Below, one piece after another: positions 1-6,034 of a stretch of 14,874 nucleotides of DNA (within the stretch, counting starts at the first letter, position 1; every line of letters starts with the position of its first letter). The notes under the pieces were generated by a model that made no database searches, had not been told where the DNA came from, and saw only the letters and a program-made list of their open reading frames with translations. The DNA comes from Acidimicrobiaceae bacterium. GTDB taxonomy: Bacteria; Actinomycetota; Acidimicrobiia; Acidimicrobiales; Palsa-688. The position numbers and the translations under genes are program-made. The stretch covers positions 1-14,874 of the forward strand of contig JAUTXM010000413.1 of NCBI GenBank assembly GCA_030838025.1, read 5' to 3'.

Positions 1-281
1 CCTTGTCCTACGTCTGCTCGAATGGCTCCCAGCGCGAGAAGTCGCTCGACCTCGGCGTCTCGGTTGTCCGGTCGGAAGTCAAGGTGCAGGCGATTCTTCG
101 TCGTCTTCGGCTCAGAGCGCGACACGAAGAGGAGTCCCGGAAGCCGATCCGCGGTGGGTCTGATCTCGAGCTCGTCGGGCTCGTCGTTCACGACAACCCA
201 GCCGAGGGCGTCTCGCCACCAGAGTCCGAGGGCACGCGGGTCGCGCGCGTCGACGATCGTCTGCTCCCACTCGAGGCTCAT
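1..281 (-). CDS. VOC/glyoxalase-like protein, 3' end cut by window
   Basis: Reading the minus strand from ATG at 281 gives 93 codons that stay open to the window edge, so the C-terminus is missing. The protein begins MSLEWEQTIVDARDPRALG and carries the pattern WWRDALGW, a short acidic turn, then LLFVSRSEPKTTKNRLHLDF, followed by AEVERLLALGA near residue 85. This is the layout of Glyoxalase_6-type members of the vicinal oxygen chelate fold, in which paired beta-alpha-beta-beta-beta units form a small-molecule or metal site. HLDF would supply a candidate metal-ligand position, but the substrate cannot be told. No Shine-Dalgarno site precedes the ATG; a TACGAT hexamer six bases upstream suggests a leaderless transcript. 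It lies 213 bp downstream of the MazF-like gene on the same strand and is probably transcribed separately. Family assignment is firm; function is unknown. Confidence 0.85.
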   Translation of the reverse strand, partial: MSLEWEQTIVDARDPRALGLWWRDALGWVVVNDEPDELEIRPTADRLPGLLFVSRSEPKTTKNRLHLDFRPDNRDAEVERLLALGAIRADVGQ

Positions 282-287
282 TGGCCG

Positions 288-293
288 ATCGTA
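288..293 (-). promoter_or_regulatory. Putative -10 element of leaderless promoter (glyoxalase-like gene)
   Basis: TACGAT on the minus strand is followed by six bases and then the ATG at 281. This places transcription start at or next to the A of the start codon. No clear -35 is seen. Confidence 0.45.
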
Positions 294-494
294 GAAGCTC
301 GTGCTTGGCCCAGAAGCGGCAGAACGAGGCGCGTGGCCCGCGGCGAGGTGCCGAGCCGGTGTCGACGCCGTCATGGCGGCCCGAGCCGCGGTCACCGAAC
401 TCGACCACGTCGTAGCCGCCGCCCGAGGATGGCCACAGCTGGCGCGCCGCCATGGCGACCGGCACGACCGGCTGTACCGAGGGGCAGTCCGCAC

Positions 495-824
495 TCAAAC
501 GACGCAGTCGACGGCGACCTCAAGCGCTGCGCACACCTCACGCATCCTGTGGTCGCTCAACCTTCCGAGCCGCTCGACAAGGACCGCGATCGACACGCTC
601 TCGACCGAGTCGAGGTTGACGGCGGTTCGTCGAACGATCGGATCTTCTTCGGGTTCAAGGACGACCTCGCTGGCGAGACCCCGGATAGTGGTGGTACAGG
701 GCGCGACGAGGGCACGGCGGAAGCGGGGTATTGCGGCGTCTCGGGACAAAATGACGACGGGACGGCGGCCGATCTCGGGAACTTCGCACCACCACACCTC
801 CCCTCGCAGGGGCGTCGCCCTCAC
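495..824 (-). CDS. MazF/PemK-family endoribonuclease toxin
   Basis: From GTG at 824 the product is 109 aa, the usual MazF length. MazF toxins are SH3-like barrels that cleave mRNA or tRNA at short single-stranded sites. Family landmarks are in order: RGEVWW at residues 7-12, RPVVILSRD at 21-29, the core VAPCTTTIRG at 40-49 with the conserved Thr and Arg, TAVNLDSV at 67-74, and a C-terminal helix containing RLSDHRMREVCAALEVA. The GTG start overlaps the TGA of the upstream antitoxin as GTGA, so translation is probably coupled. An open frame continues upstream to 866, but that extension would lie inside the antitoxin gene and matches nothing in the family. No key residue appears lost, so the toxin is probably active. 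Its cleavage specificity cannot be read from sequence. Confidence 0.9.
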   Translation of the reverse strand: MRATPLRGEVWWCEVPEIGRRPVVILSRDAAIPRFRRALVAPCTTTIRGLASEVVLEPEEDPIVRRTAVNLDSVESVSIAVLVERLGRLSDHRMREVCAALEVAVDCVV

Positions 825-1057
825 GACGCGCCGGCCGCGTTCCGGAAGGAGGCGAGATCGCCCCATTCGTCGGGCTCGTCGAGCGGGTGCTGATCGTATG
901 CGTCATACGCGGCGTCGATCTCGGCGGCTCGATTGCGGGCGACGAGGGCGTTCAGGGCCTCGTCGAGCAACACCGCGTCGGAGACGCCGGCGCGTAGCCG
1001 GCGTGCTCGTGCCAGGAGGGACTCGTCGACCGTTGTGCTCAACCGTACTCTCGGCAT
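821..1057 (-). CDS. Ribbon-helix-helix antitoxin partner of MazF
   Basis: This 78-aa protein starts at ATG 1057. Its N-terminus MPRVRLSTTVDESLLARAR is typical of the MetJ/Arc/CopG ribbon-helix-helix fold, with a short beta strand for DNA contact and two helices for dimerisation through about residue 45. The acidic C-terminal tail, rich in Asp, Glu and Tyr and containing DQHPLDEPDEWGDL, fits the disordered toxin-neutralising segment of such antitoxins. RHH antitoxins paired with MazF toxins are well known in mycobacteria. The gene overlaps its toxin by four bases. Three 11-bp tandem repeats begin at its own start codon and run upstream, so autorepression is likely. A TTG at 1075 in frame would add six residues translated from the repeats; ATG 1057 is preferred. 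Confidence 0.87.
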   Translation of the reverse strand: MPRVRLSTTVDESLLARARRLRAGVSDAVLLDEALNALVARNRAAEIDAAYDAYDQHPLDEPDEWGDLASFRNAAGAS

Positions 1058-1098
1058 GCCACAATCATGCCACAATCATGCCACAATCGTGCACAACG
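1055..1098 (-). repeat. 11-bp tandem repeats forming probable antitoxin operator and leaderless promoter
   Basis: The 11-mer CATGCCACAAT (plus strand) occurs three times in perfect tandem at 1055-1065, 1066-1076 and 1077-1087, with a degenerate fourth copy to 1098. One copy overlaps the antitoxin ATG. On the minus strand each unit supplies CATGAT at its junction; the one at 1069-1064 lies six bases before the ATG and may be a -10 for leaderless transcription. The period is about one helical turn, which suits side-by-side binding of RHH dimers on one face of DNA. Operator function is inference. Confidence 0.7.
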
Positions 1099-1150
1099 CC
1101 AGTCGCTTGACTCGGCCATCGGGTCCCGGGTGTGACTATCCTCCCGGTGG

Positions 1151-1183
1151 TTGACATATGGTTGCACTTGACATATGGTTGCA
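1151..1183 (+). promoter_or_regulatory. Direct-repeat operator embedded in the Xre/RES promoter
   Basis: The 16-mer TTGACATATGGTTGCA occurs at 1151-1166 and again at 1168-1183. The first copy gives a consensus -35 (TTGACA, 1151-1156). The second gives a TATGGT -10 (1174-1179) after exactly 17 bp. Transcription would start near 1186, just before a GGAGG ribosome site (1189-1193) and the GTG start at 1199. A repressor bound to both repeats would cover the promoter, as expected for an autoregulated toxin-antitoxin operon. Confidence 0.75.
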
Positions 1184-1198
1184 TGACTGGAGGCAACG

Positions 1199-1645
1199 GT
1201 GTCGACGTCGTGGGCTGTAGAGGAAGACCCCCGGAAGGTTGCGAACGAACTGATCGAAGCCAGCCGGGGTCGGCCCGGCTGGCTCGCCGCATTCACCGAT
1301 GAGCTTGGAGCTGAGGCGCTCGTGGATCAGTTGCGGTGGGTCCTGGGGGTTTGGCGCGTGTCGGCTTCGGAGGCGTCGCGCCTGTTCGGGGTGTCACGTC
1401 AGGCAGTGTCGAAATGGCTTGTGAAGGGGGTCCCGTCCGAGCGGATCGAGACGGTTGCGAATCTGGCCGCAGCCACCGATCTCCTGGTGCGGTACCTGAA
1501 GCCCGACCGCGTCCCCGCCGCGGTGCGCCGCAATGCCGGACACCTCGGGGATCGGTCCCTGCTCGACCTTGTCGCGACCGGTGACAGCGGCGGGGTGCTC
1601 GAGGCGTGCCGGGCCATGTTTGATTTCTCCGCCGCGCAAGCTTGA
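1199..1645 (+). CDS. Xre/MbcA/ParS-type antitoxin
   Basis: This 148-aa protein starts at GTG 1199, five bases after GGAGG. Residues about 50-84 form a helix-turn-helix, with SASEASRLFGVSRQAVSKWL including a recognition helix around SRQAVSKW. Residues about 86-145 are helical and match the C-terminal toxin-binding part of antitoxins that accompany RES toxins. That domain caps the active site of the toxin and the HTH represses the operon. The N-terminal 45 residues are charged and helical. Stop and toxin start overlap as TTGA at 1642-1645, so the two proteins are translationally coupled. The promoter carries two 16-bp direct repeats that are its likely binding sites. Family and partner are clear from context and motifs; a subfamily name is less certain. 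Confidence 0.85.
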   Translation: MSTSWAVEEDPRKVANELIEASRGRPGWLAAFTDELGAEALVDQLRWVLGVWRVSASEASRLFGVSRQAVSKWLVKGVPSERIETVANLAAATDLLVRYLKPDRVPAAVRRNAGHLGDRSLLDLVATGDSGGVLEACRAMFDFSAAQA

Positions 1646-2208
1646 ACGAACCCTTCGTTAGGGCTGCGCCATTGAGGACAGAATTGTTGCCGGACGGCCA
1701 CACGTGGCTGCGAATCGCTGATCCGAGCTGGGTCGATCCGCTGGACCCGACATTCGCCCGGGCGAGCGGGCAACGCTGGAATCCCCCTAACAGCTTCCCG
1801 GTGCTTTACCTGAACGAGGACGTGGTCACCGCCAGACTGAACCTCAGGCGGTATATCGCGGGGTGGCCGTATGAGCCCGAGGACCTGCGTGACGACACCG
1901 GGCCGTGCCTGGTGTCGGCTCGTCTTCCTCGCGCCCAGCGTGTCGCCGATGTCCACACCCCAGCGGGAGTGGCGGCCGTCGGCCTTCCGGGCAGTTACCC
2001 GCTCGATGCTGCCGGCCAACTGGTTGGCCACGAGGTGTGCCAGCCGATCGGGGTGCAAGCGCACGCCTCGGGCCTGCGCGGCGTGCGTTGCCGCTCGGCG
2101 CGCGCCCCAGACGGTGCCGGCCGCGAGTTGGCGTGGTTCCCGGCGACATCTCGCAGCCGTGCGCGCGTCACCGGGATAGCAAGGTTCGAGGCCTGGTTCT
2201 ACCGCTGA
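1642..2208 (+). CDS. RES-domain toxin (NAD-degrading type)
   Basis: This 188-aa protein starts at TTG 1642, overlapping the antitoxin stop. RES toxins degrade cellular NAD by hydrolysis or phosphorolysis with an ADP-ribosyltransferase-like fold. The family pattern is visible: WLRIAD with Arg24, then GQRWNPPNSFPVLYLNED at residues 43-60, then TARLNLRRYIAG, and near the C-terminus QPIG (134-137) and RCRSA with Ser152, followed by ELAWFPA. These cover the Arg and Ser of the name-giving Arg-Glu-Ser set. The Glu usually found after the Ala-rich turn appears to be Asn67 here; Glu59 is nearby and could substitute. The length and the antitoxin neighbour support an intact module. Product type is secure; the exact chemistry is inferred from the family. 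Confidence 0.86.
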   Translation: MNEPFVRAAPLRTELLPDGHTWLRIADPSWVDPLDPTFARASGQRWNPPNSFPVLYLNEDVVTARLNLRRYIAGWPYEPEDLRDDTGPCLVSARLPRAQRVADVHTPAGVAAVGLPGSYPLDAAGQLVGHEVCQPIGVQAHASGLRGVRCRSARAPDGAGRELAWFPATSRSRARVTGIARFEAWFYR

Positions 2209-2416
2209 TAGCGCCGAGGTCGGGAGGTCGCTGGCCGCCGCATTCGAATTTCGCGCCCCTGACCCGCCTCATGGCAGAACTCCCGGTTGGTGGACGCGGT
2301 GCCCGGAAGCTGGACGAAGCGCTTGCATGTCCAACCTGAGAACCTCGATCAACGGTGGTGGTCACACCTGCTTTGGTGGTCGACGACCCGTAGGAGAATC
2401 TGACTGGCGGAAAGTC

Positions 2417-2440
2417 CATACGTCATATGCTGGTTGTATG
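2417..2440 (+). promoter_or_regulatory. Palindromic operator and leaderless promoter of AbrB/RelE-like operon
   Basis: CATAC (2417-2421) and GTATG (2436-2440) form an inverted repeat around a central CATATG (2424-2429). TATGCT at 2426-2431 is a good -10, six bases before the ATG at 2438, implying a leaderless transcript whose start lies inside the palindrome. No convincing -35 was found. Dimeric AbrB-type antitoxins bind such palindromes in their own promoters, so autorepression is likely but inferred. The 229 bp between the RES stop and this ATG hold nothing else recognised. Confidence 0.5.
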
Positions 2441-2743
2441 GCCCGGACGACGCTGCGAGCGAAAGGACAGCTGACGCTGCCCGAGGAGATCCGAAAGGCG
2501 GCACATCTCGAGGAGGGCGATCTGCTCGAGGCCCAGCTGACCGACGAGGGCATCTTGCTTCGTCCGCAGAAGGTCATCGACGCGTCGCAGGCGTGGTACT
2601 GGACGCCTGAGTGGCGGGAAGGGGAGCGACAAGCGGACACTCAGCTCGCCGCCGGTGAGGATGAAACCTTTCACTCCGGGGAGGAGTTCCTGGAGGCCCT
2701 TCAGGGCTTGGCGAAACCGGCTCGCCGGCGCTCGCGCCGTTAG
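2438..2743 (+). CDS. AbrB/SpoVT-type antitoxin
   Basis: This 101-aa protein starts at ATG 2438. Residues 1-45 are a classic swapped-hairpin AbrB DNA-binding domain: TTLRAKGQLTLPEEIRKAA, then HLEEGDLLEAQLTDEGILLRP. The remaining residues include WYWTPEWREGERQAD and an acidic stretch ending in EEFLEAL, a usual toxin-wrapping tail. The very basic end (KPARRRSRR) is unusual for an antitoxin and may add DNA affinity. The gene is followed after two bases by the RelE-like gene, so it is the first gene of a two-gene operon. An in-frame upstream extension to 2327 is open but has no ribosome site and would be read through the proposed promoter, so the ATG is preferred. Confidence 0.87.
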   Translation: MARTTLRAKGQLTLPEEIRKAAHLEEGDLLEAQLTDEGILLRPQKVIDASQAWYWTPEWREGERQADTQLAAGEDETFHSGEEFLEALQGLAKPARRRSRR

Positions 2744-2745
2744 GT

Positions 2746-3039
2746 TTGGCCACCTTCCATTGGCTCCCGCGCCTCCGGGCTGACTTCGTTCGCCTCAGCT
2801 CTGCACAGCAGGCCGCCTTCCTGGCGGCAGTCGCGCAGTTCGTCGAGGACCTTCGGGCCGGCGGTCAGTTCCGGAAGAGCCTGCGGGTCAAAAGCGTCCA
2901 AGGCGCATCTGGAGTCTTCGAGATGACCTGGGCTCCCGACGGCGTGGCCACATTCGGGTACGGCGACGAAATCAAGCCCGGCGACGCCCACGTCGTCTGG
3001 CGGCGGGTTGGGACACACGAGATCTTCCGCCGGCCGTGA
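2746..3039 (+). CDS. RelE/HigB-like toxin
   Basis: This 97-aa protein starts at TTG 2746, two bases after the antitoxin stop; no other start codon fits the frame nearby. RelE/ParE-fold toxins are small alpha-beta proteins, many of which cut mRNA in the ribosome. Here an N-terminal two-helix part (RADFVRLSSAQQAAFLAAVAQ) is followed by a four-strand sheet: LRVKSVQG, GVFEMTWAPDGVATFGYGDE, DAHVVWRRVGTHEIFRRP. The pattern of a KxVQGxxGVFEMTW strand and a terminal VxWRRxGTHxIFxRP matches a HigB/RelE-like group paired with AbrB antitoxins. Candidate catalytic basic residues are in the last strand. Whether it cleaves RNA or acts like ParE on gyrase is not visible from sequence. Confidence 0.8.
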   Translation: MATFHWLPRLRADFVRLSSAQQAAFLAAVAQFVEDLRAGGQFRKSLRVKSVQGASGVFEMTWAPDGVATFGYGDEIKPGDAHVVWRRVGTHEIFRRP

Positions 3040-3269
3040 CCGCCGCGGACCTTTCTTGACCGCCCGGTCGCTCTCCGACTGCTCCCTTCCCGCTCCCCGG
3101 CGGCTGATATATACCCCTGACCAGGTAGTTCTCTGGGTAAGCAACGAGCCTGCAAAGTTGTACCGCGGTCCGATTCCGCTCGCCGCCTCAAGACCACAGT
3201 CCTGGTCAACGGGGCATTCGGGAGTCCCGAGCGGCGCCGGAGCGGCGTCCGATCCCAGAGAAATCCACG

Positions 3270-3514
3270 CACCGTTTCGTTACCGGCTCGTTTGGCGGTG
3301 TCGAGGGCACGAACCGGGGCAGTCTTGGACCGCTGTACCGCACCGATCTGGGCCTCCTGTCGGACGCGCACCAACCCCCGGAGGGAGTCCACGTCGCAAC
3401 ACCGCAAACCAAGCAACTCCTCGGTCCGAAGCCCGGAAGCAGCTGTCGCTCGAGCTTCTCGAGCATCCTCCGCACGGCGCCGTCCGTGAGTGCCTCGCGA
3501 ATGACGGAGGTCAT
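3270..3514 (-). pseudogene. Tyrosine recombinase (phage integrase) remnant, frameshifted
   Basis: Two minus-strand frames together resemble the start of an integrase catalytic domain. The first (about 3514-3446) reads LTDGAVRRMLEKLER, like the helix that opens this domain. The second (about 3449-3270) reads TAASGLRTEELLGLRCCDVD, containing the GLR motif with the first catalytic Arg, then GLVRVRQEAQIG and RSKTAPVRALD, like the beta hairpin with the catalytic Lys. A frame change near 3448 is needed to join them. The downstream His-x-x-Arg box and the catalytic Tyr were not found in the following 230 bp. The ATG at 3514 overlaps the stop of the 77-aa gene by one base, probably by chance after rearrangement. 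It is best read as a relic of an integrated element. Confidence 0.55.
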
Positions 3515-3747
3515 CAGGAGGATTCCTGACCAACGATGTCGTCCAGCCATTCCTTCACCGTCGCACAGACCTGGTTGGTTCGGGCCAGCGTCACGCTGCG
3601 CTCGAAGCCCGCCGACACGTCGTCGACGATACGCACCTCCACTCGGAGGGGCTCGGAGGATCCCGCTTCGGTCCAGGCTCGGATGATCAAGAGTCCGGTG
3701 CTGTTGATTCCGCCGACTGGGCCGGCACGTTGTTGGTGGTGTCTCAT
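3514..3747 (-). CDS. Small conserved-looking protein linked to SARP regulator
   Basis: This 77-aa product starts at ATG 3747. It is not assigned to a named family. The core STGLLIIRAWTEAGSSEPLR is followed by VEVRIVDDVSAG and VCATVKEWLDDIVGQ, which suggests a small alpha-beta fold: two or three strands and a C-terminal helix with a Trp. From memory, short proteins with an IIRxWxE opening and a Cys-containing terminal helix sit beside BTAD-type regulators in other actinobacteria; this needs a search. It follows the SARP gene on the same strand after 94 bp, a gap that contains a short hairpin (TGGGG/CCCCA near 3794-3809). Cotranscription is plausible. TTG 3759 in frame is an alternative start. 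Confidence 0.6.
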   Translation of the reverse strand: MRHHQQRAGPVGGINSTGLLIIRAWTEAGSSEPLRVEVRIVDDVSAGFERSVTLARTNQVCATVKEWLDDIVGQESS

Positions 3748-3841
3748 TGCGTCGCTCAAGTCTTGGGCCGATCGAGGGGTGAACTCAGGGCTGGGGCGAT
3801 ATCCCCAACGCCACCGTAAACCTGCCTCCGTGACCAGACCG

Positions 3842-4552
3842 TTACCGCGGTGGGAGATCGGACAGCAGATCCCGCAGTCGAGAGGTCGGCTCGATGCCGA
3901 GCTCGGCCCGCAACAGGACGCGGTAACGCTCGAACTCCCCCATGGCGTCAGGTCGGTTTCCCTCGGCCATGTGCACCCGGATGAGCGCCGCCCGAGCAGT
4001 CTCGCGTAGGGGTTCGGCCCGTACTGCCGCCAGGGCAGCTTCAGCTGCCTCCGCGAAGCGATCGGCGGCCGTCAGCCGGGCGGCCACGGCTTCGAGGGCA
4101 TGCATGCGGAGTTGACGCCAGTCCTCGGCCGCAATCACGGCCCAGTCTTCATACCAGCCCGGCAGCAGATCATCAGAGAGAGCCGAAACGGCGGGTGTGG
4201 CGATGTCCCCGTCAACGAGGGGGGCGTCCCGGTCGATTAGCCGACGAGCCAAAGCCTGGGAGTAATGGACGTCCACCACGACGCCCTCGTCGAGGCTGAG
4301 GTCGTGCGCGGTCACCTTCAGCGCTCGGCGGGCCGGACCATCGAGACGCGACACCGCTGATCGAAGGCTGGCACCGGCGTGCGCATCCGACGACTCGGGC
4401 CAGAGTGTTCCCGCCACCTGGTTACGCGTGAGCAACCGGTCGCGCACGGCGAGGAAGGCGAGTAGTCGCTGCGAGTTGGCGGAGATACCGAGAAGGGCAT
4501 GATCCCCGACCGAGAGGACGAAACCTCCAAGAAGTCCCAATCTCTGGTCCAA
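3842..4552 (-). CDS. SARP-type transcriptional regulator (winged helix plus BTAD)
   Basis: This 236-aa protein starts at TTG 4552. Residues 1 to about 90 form an OmpR-like winged helix: RLGLLGGFVLSVGDHALLG, then QRLLAFLAVRDRLLTRNQVAGTLWPE with the usual LWP turn, then LRSAVSRL. Residues about 100-236 are a bacterial transcriptional activation domain of TPR-like helices, with LLPGWYEDWA, AEAALAAVRAEPLRETA and a closing RYRVLLRAELGIEPTSRLRDL. SARPs activate specialised-metabolite or other clusters by binding direct repeats. This one is the short form, without ATPase or sensor domains. No biosynthetic genes are nearby. TTG is the only start that keeps the first strand intact; a TAGACT hexamer eight bases upstream supports it. 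The target may be the 77-aa gene downstream or genes elsewhere. Confidence 0.9.
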   Translation of the reverse strand: MDQRLGLLGGFVLSVGDHALLGISANSQRLLAFLAVRDRLLTRNQVAGTLWPESSDAHAGASLRSAVSRLDGPARRALKVTAHDLSLDEGVVVDVHYSQALARRLIDRDAPLVDGDIATPAVSALSDDLLPGWYEDWAVIAAEDWRQLRMHALEAVAARLTAADRFAEAAEAALAAVRAEPLRETARAALIRVHMAEGNRPDAMGEFERYRVLLRAELGIEPTSRLRDLLSDLPPR

Positions 4553-4560
4553 GAGCGTGA

Positions 4561-4606
4561 AGTCTACACCCCCCTTCCAGCGTTGTTACTAGTGCGTGCA
4601 CACGCA
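4561..4606 (-). promoter_or_regulatory. Putative SARP gene promoter with palindrome
   Basis: TAGACT (4566-4561, minus strand) ends eight bases before the TTG start and may be the -10. Farther upstream, TGCGTG and CACGCA (4593-4598 and 4601-4606) form a 6-bp inverted repeat with a 2-bp centre, a candidate operator. No matching -35 is evident. Confidence 0.35.
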
Positions 4607-6034
4607 AACGCCGTTGTACAAGTTTCCAGCTCGATTATCTCTGGCACCAGGTTCGCCTTCGCATGAATAGCAACGGGTTCCCATTCTTCAGGGCGACTGC
4701 ATCGCGCTGCCAGAGATTCTTCGCGCTGAGCTGCTGGTTTCTGAATCCGTGCCGGTCCGTGCGGAAAACCGATGGGTGTAGAGACTGGGCCCAATTGGTA
4801 CCAGAAAATGAGCGCTATCCGATCCGGCCGTCGAGCGCGTCGTGCTCTGGCGACGCAGACAGGCGACCGTGTCGCGGCTTCTTCTGGGGCGTGAACGGGC
4901 GGGACGAGACCATTGGGGCCGTTCCTCGCGCCGGCCAGTCGGCTGTCTACTCGTGCATCTGCGTCGGCGCCTCCACCGCATGGGGCGCAGCGCTGAAAGC
5001 GAAGCGCCTGGACAGCGATCGTGGTGATGGCGGGCGACGTCGCCTGGCACCAGTTGGACGTCAGGCCGTCGTCAGCGACCTACCTCAATGCCGCCGCCGT
5101 GGACACTCCTCGGTTCCGGCGATGATCACCGTCAAGGAGGATTCGCCCCACTGCAACCGCCGACGGCGGGGCGCTCGGGTGACCGGGGAAAGCGTAGCCC
5201 CCGTAGATCCTGGATAACCCGCATTACCTCACACGGATGGATTCCTGGCCACAGAAACCAGAATTGAGCGATGGCCGACAATAATGAGGGTGCTTCGGCA
5301 GGCCACGAGTGCGCTGGGCCCAGGCTTGTGAGGACCAATATCCGGTAGTACCGTGGACCACAGGCTTGTAGAGAGTCACCGGTTACACAGTCAGCCGAAT
5401 GGGTCGGACGCGCCTCGCCCCGGCGCTTCCCCCCGCGATCGAGCAATCGTGGAGAAGGCGGCTATGCGACCGAAGCGGCGTTCCGGCGGGACTGAACAGC
5501 TACGGCACCTATTTTCGGTGGCTTCGGTGGAGCAGCCTCGGCACTCCCTTGGCGAGGCTGGCGAGGCTGACGGGTTGGGGTTCGGGTTGGGGGTATCGAT
5601 GACTGGGGGCTACGGCGAGGAGTACGTCGTCGAGTGGGGGCCTCCCACACAACCAGCACCGACGATCGAACCCGCTGACGTGTCGTCGGCCCGCATCGCC
5701 AGTCGAAACTGCCACCCGGCTGGATCCAACCTCCGTCGGGCGACGCATCCCGGAAAGATCGCCTAGTCCGTACCCACCGGAGTCGCCGACCAAAGTCGGC
5801 AGCCTCGGGTGCCGAGCACCCGCGCGAACCGCAGCCAAAGTGTTGCTACGATGTTGAATCCTCTGCGGCAGGAGGCATTTCTCTGTCGTCCGGTAGACGA
5901 TTCTCGTAGCATAGAAGCGCTTTGAAGTAGCTGGACGTGCGGCCCGGTACGTGGGCCAGATCCAAATTTTGGACGAACCTCGTTACTGCCCCAGACCCCG
6001 GCAGTGTCACCCGGACACGCGAAAAGGGAGAACA
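4607..6034. other. Gene-poor, lower-GC stretch without recognised genes
   Basis: About 1.4 kb between the SARP promoter and the whiB region. Several frames are open for 60-180 codons on both strands, but none has family motifs, a good start or sensible composition; translations are rich in Arg, Ser, Pro and Cys as expected of noncoding GC-rich DNA. Parts near 4607-4800 and 5220-5300 look lower in GC than the flanks. Two adjacent palindromes (CGGTAGTACCG at 5343-5353 and GTGGACCAC at 5353-5361) and a G-quadruplex-type run at 5572-5593 are the only structures noted. It may be decayed foreign DNA. Confidence 0.5.
5572..5593 (+). repeat. G-quadruplex-forming motif
   Basis: Four G runs (GGG, GGGG, GGG, GGGGG) are separated by TT, TTC and TT. 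This meets the usual G3+ with short-loop rule for an intramolecular quadruplex on the plus strand. It lies in the gene-poor stretch about 550 bp before the whiB-like gene. No function is implied by position alone. Confidence 0.5.

Noticed and set aside
3..1110. Long overlapping plus-strand frames at the start of the window
   Set aside because: They are opposite the glyoxalase-like, MazF and RHH genes, whose motifs are unambiguous.
3206..3514. 102-codon frame starting at the ATG that overlaps the stop of the 77-aa gene, considered as a third coupled gene
   Set aside because: Only its first 20 or so residues look protein-like; the rest is out of frame with the integrase motifs, so it is better explained as part of a frameshifted relic.
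4663..5217. 184-codon plus-strand frame in the gene-poor stretch
   Set aside because: It has an ATG but no ribosome site, no leaderless hexamer and no domain; many Cys and Arg codons suggest noncoding DNA.
4734..5261. 10-bp inverted repeat CTGGTTTCTG / CAGAAACCAG about 510 bp apart, considered as ends of an insertion element
   Set aside because: Matches of this length are expected by chance many times in a window this size; there is no transposase or target duplication.
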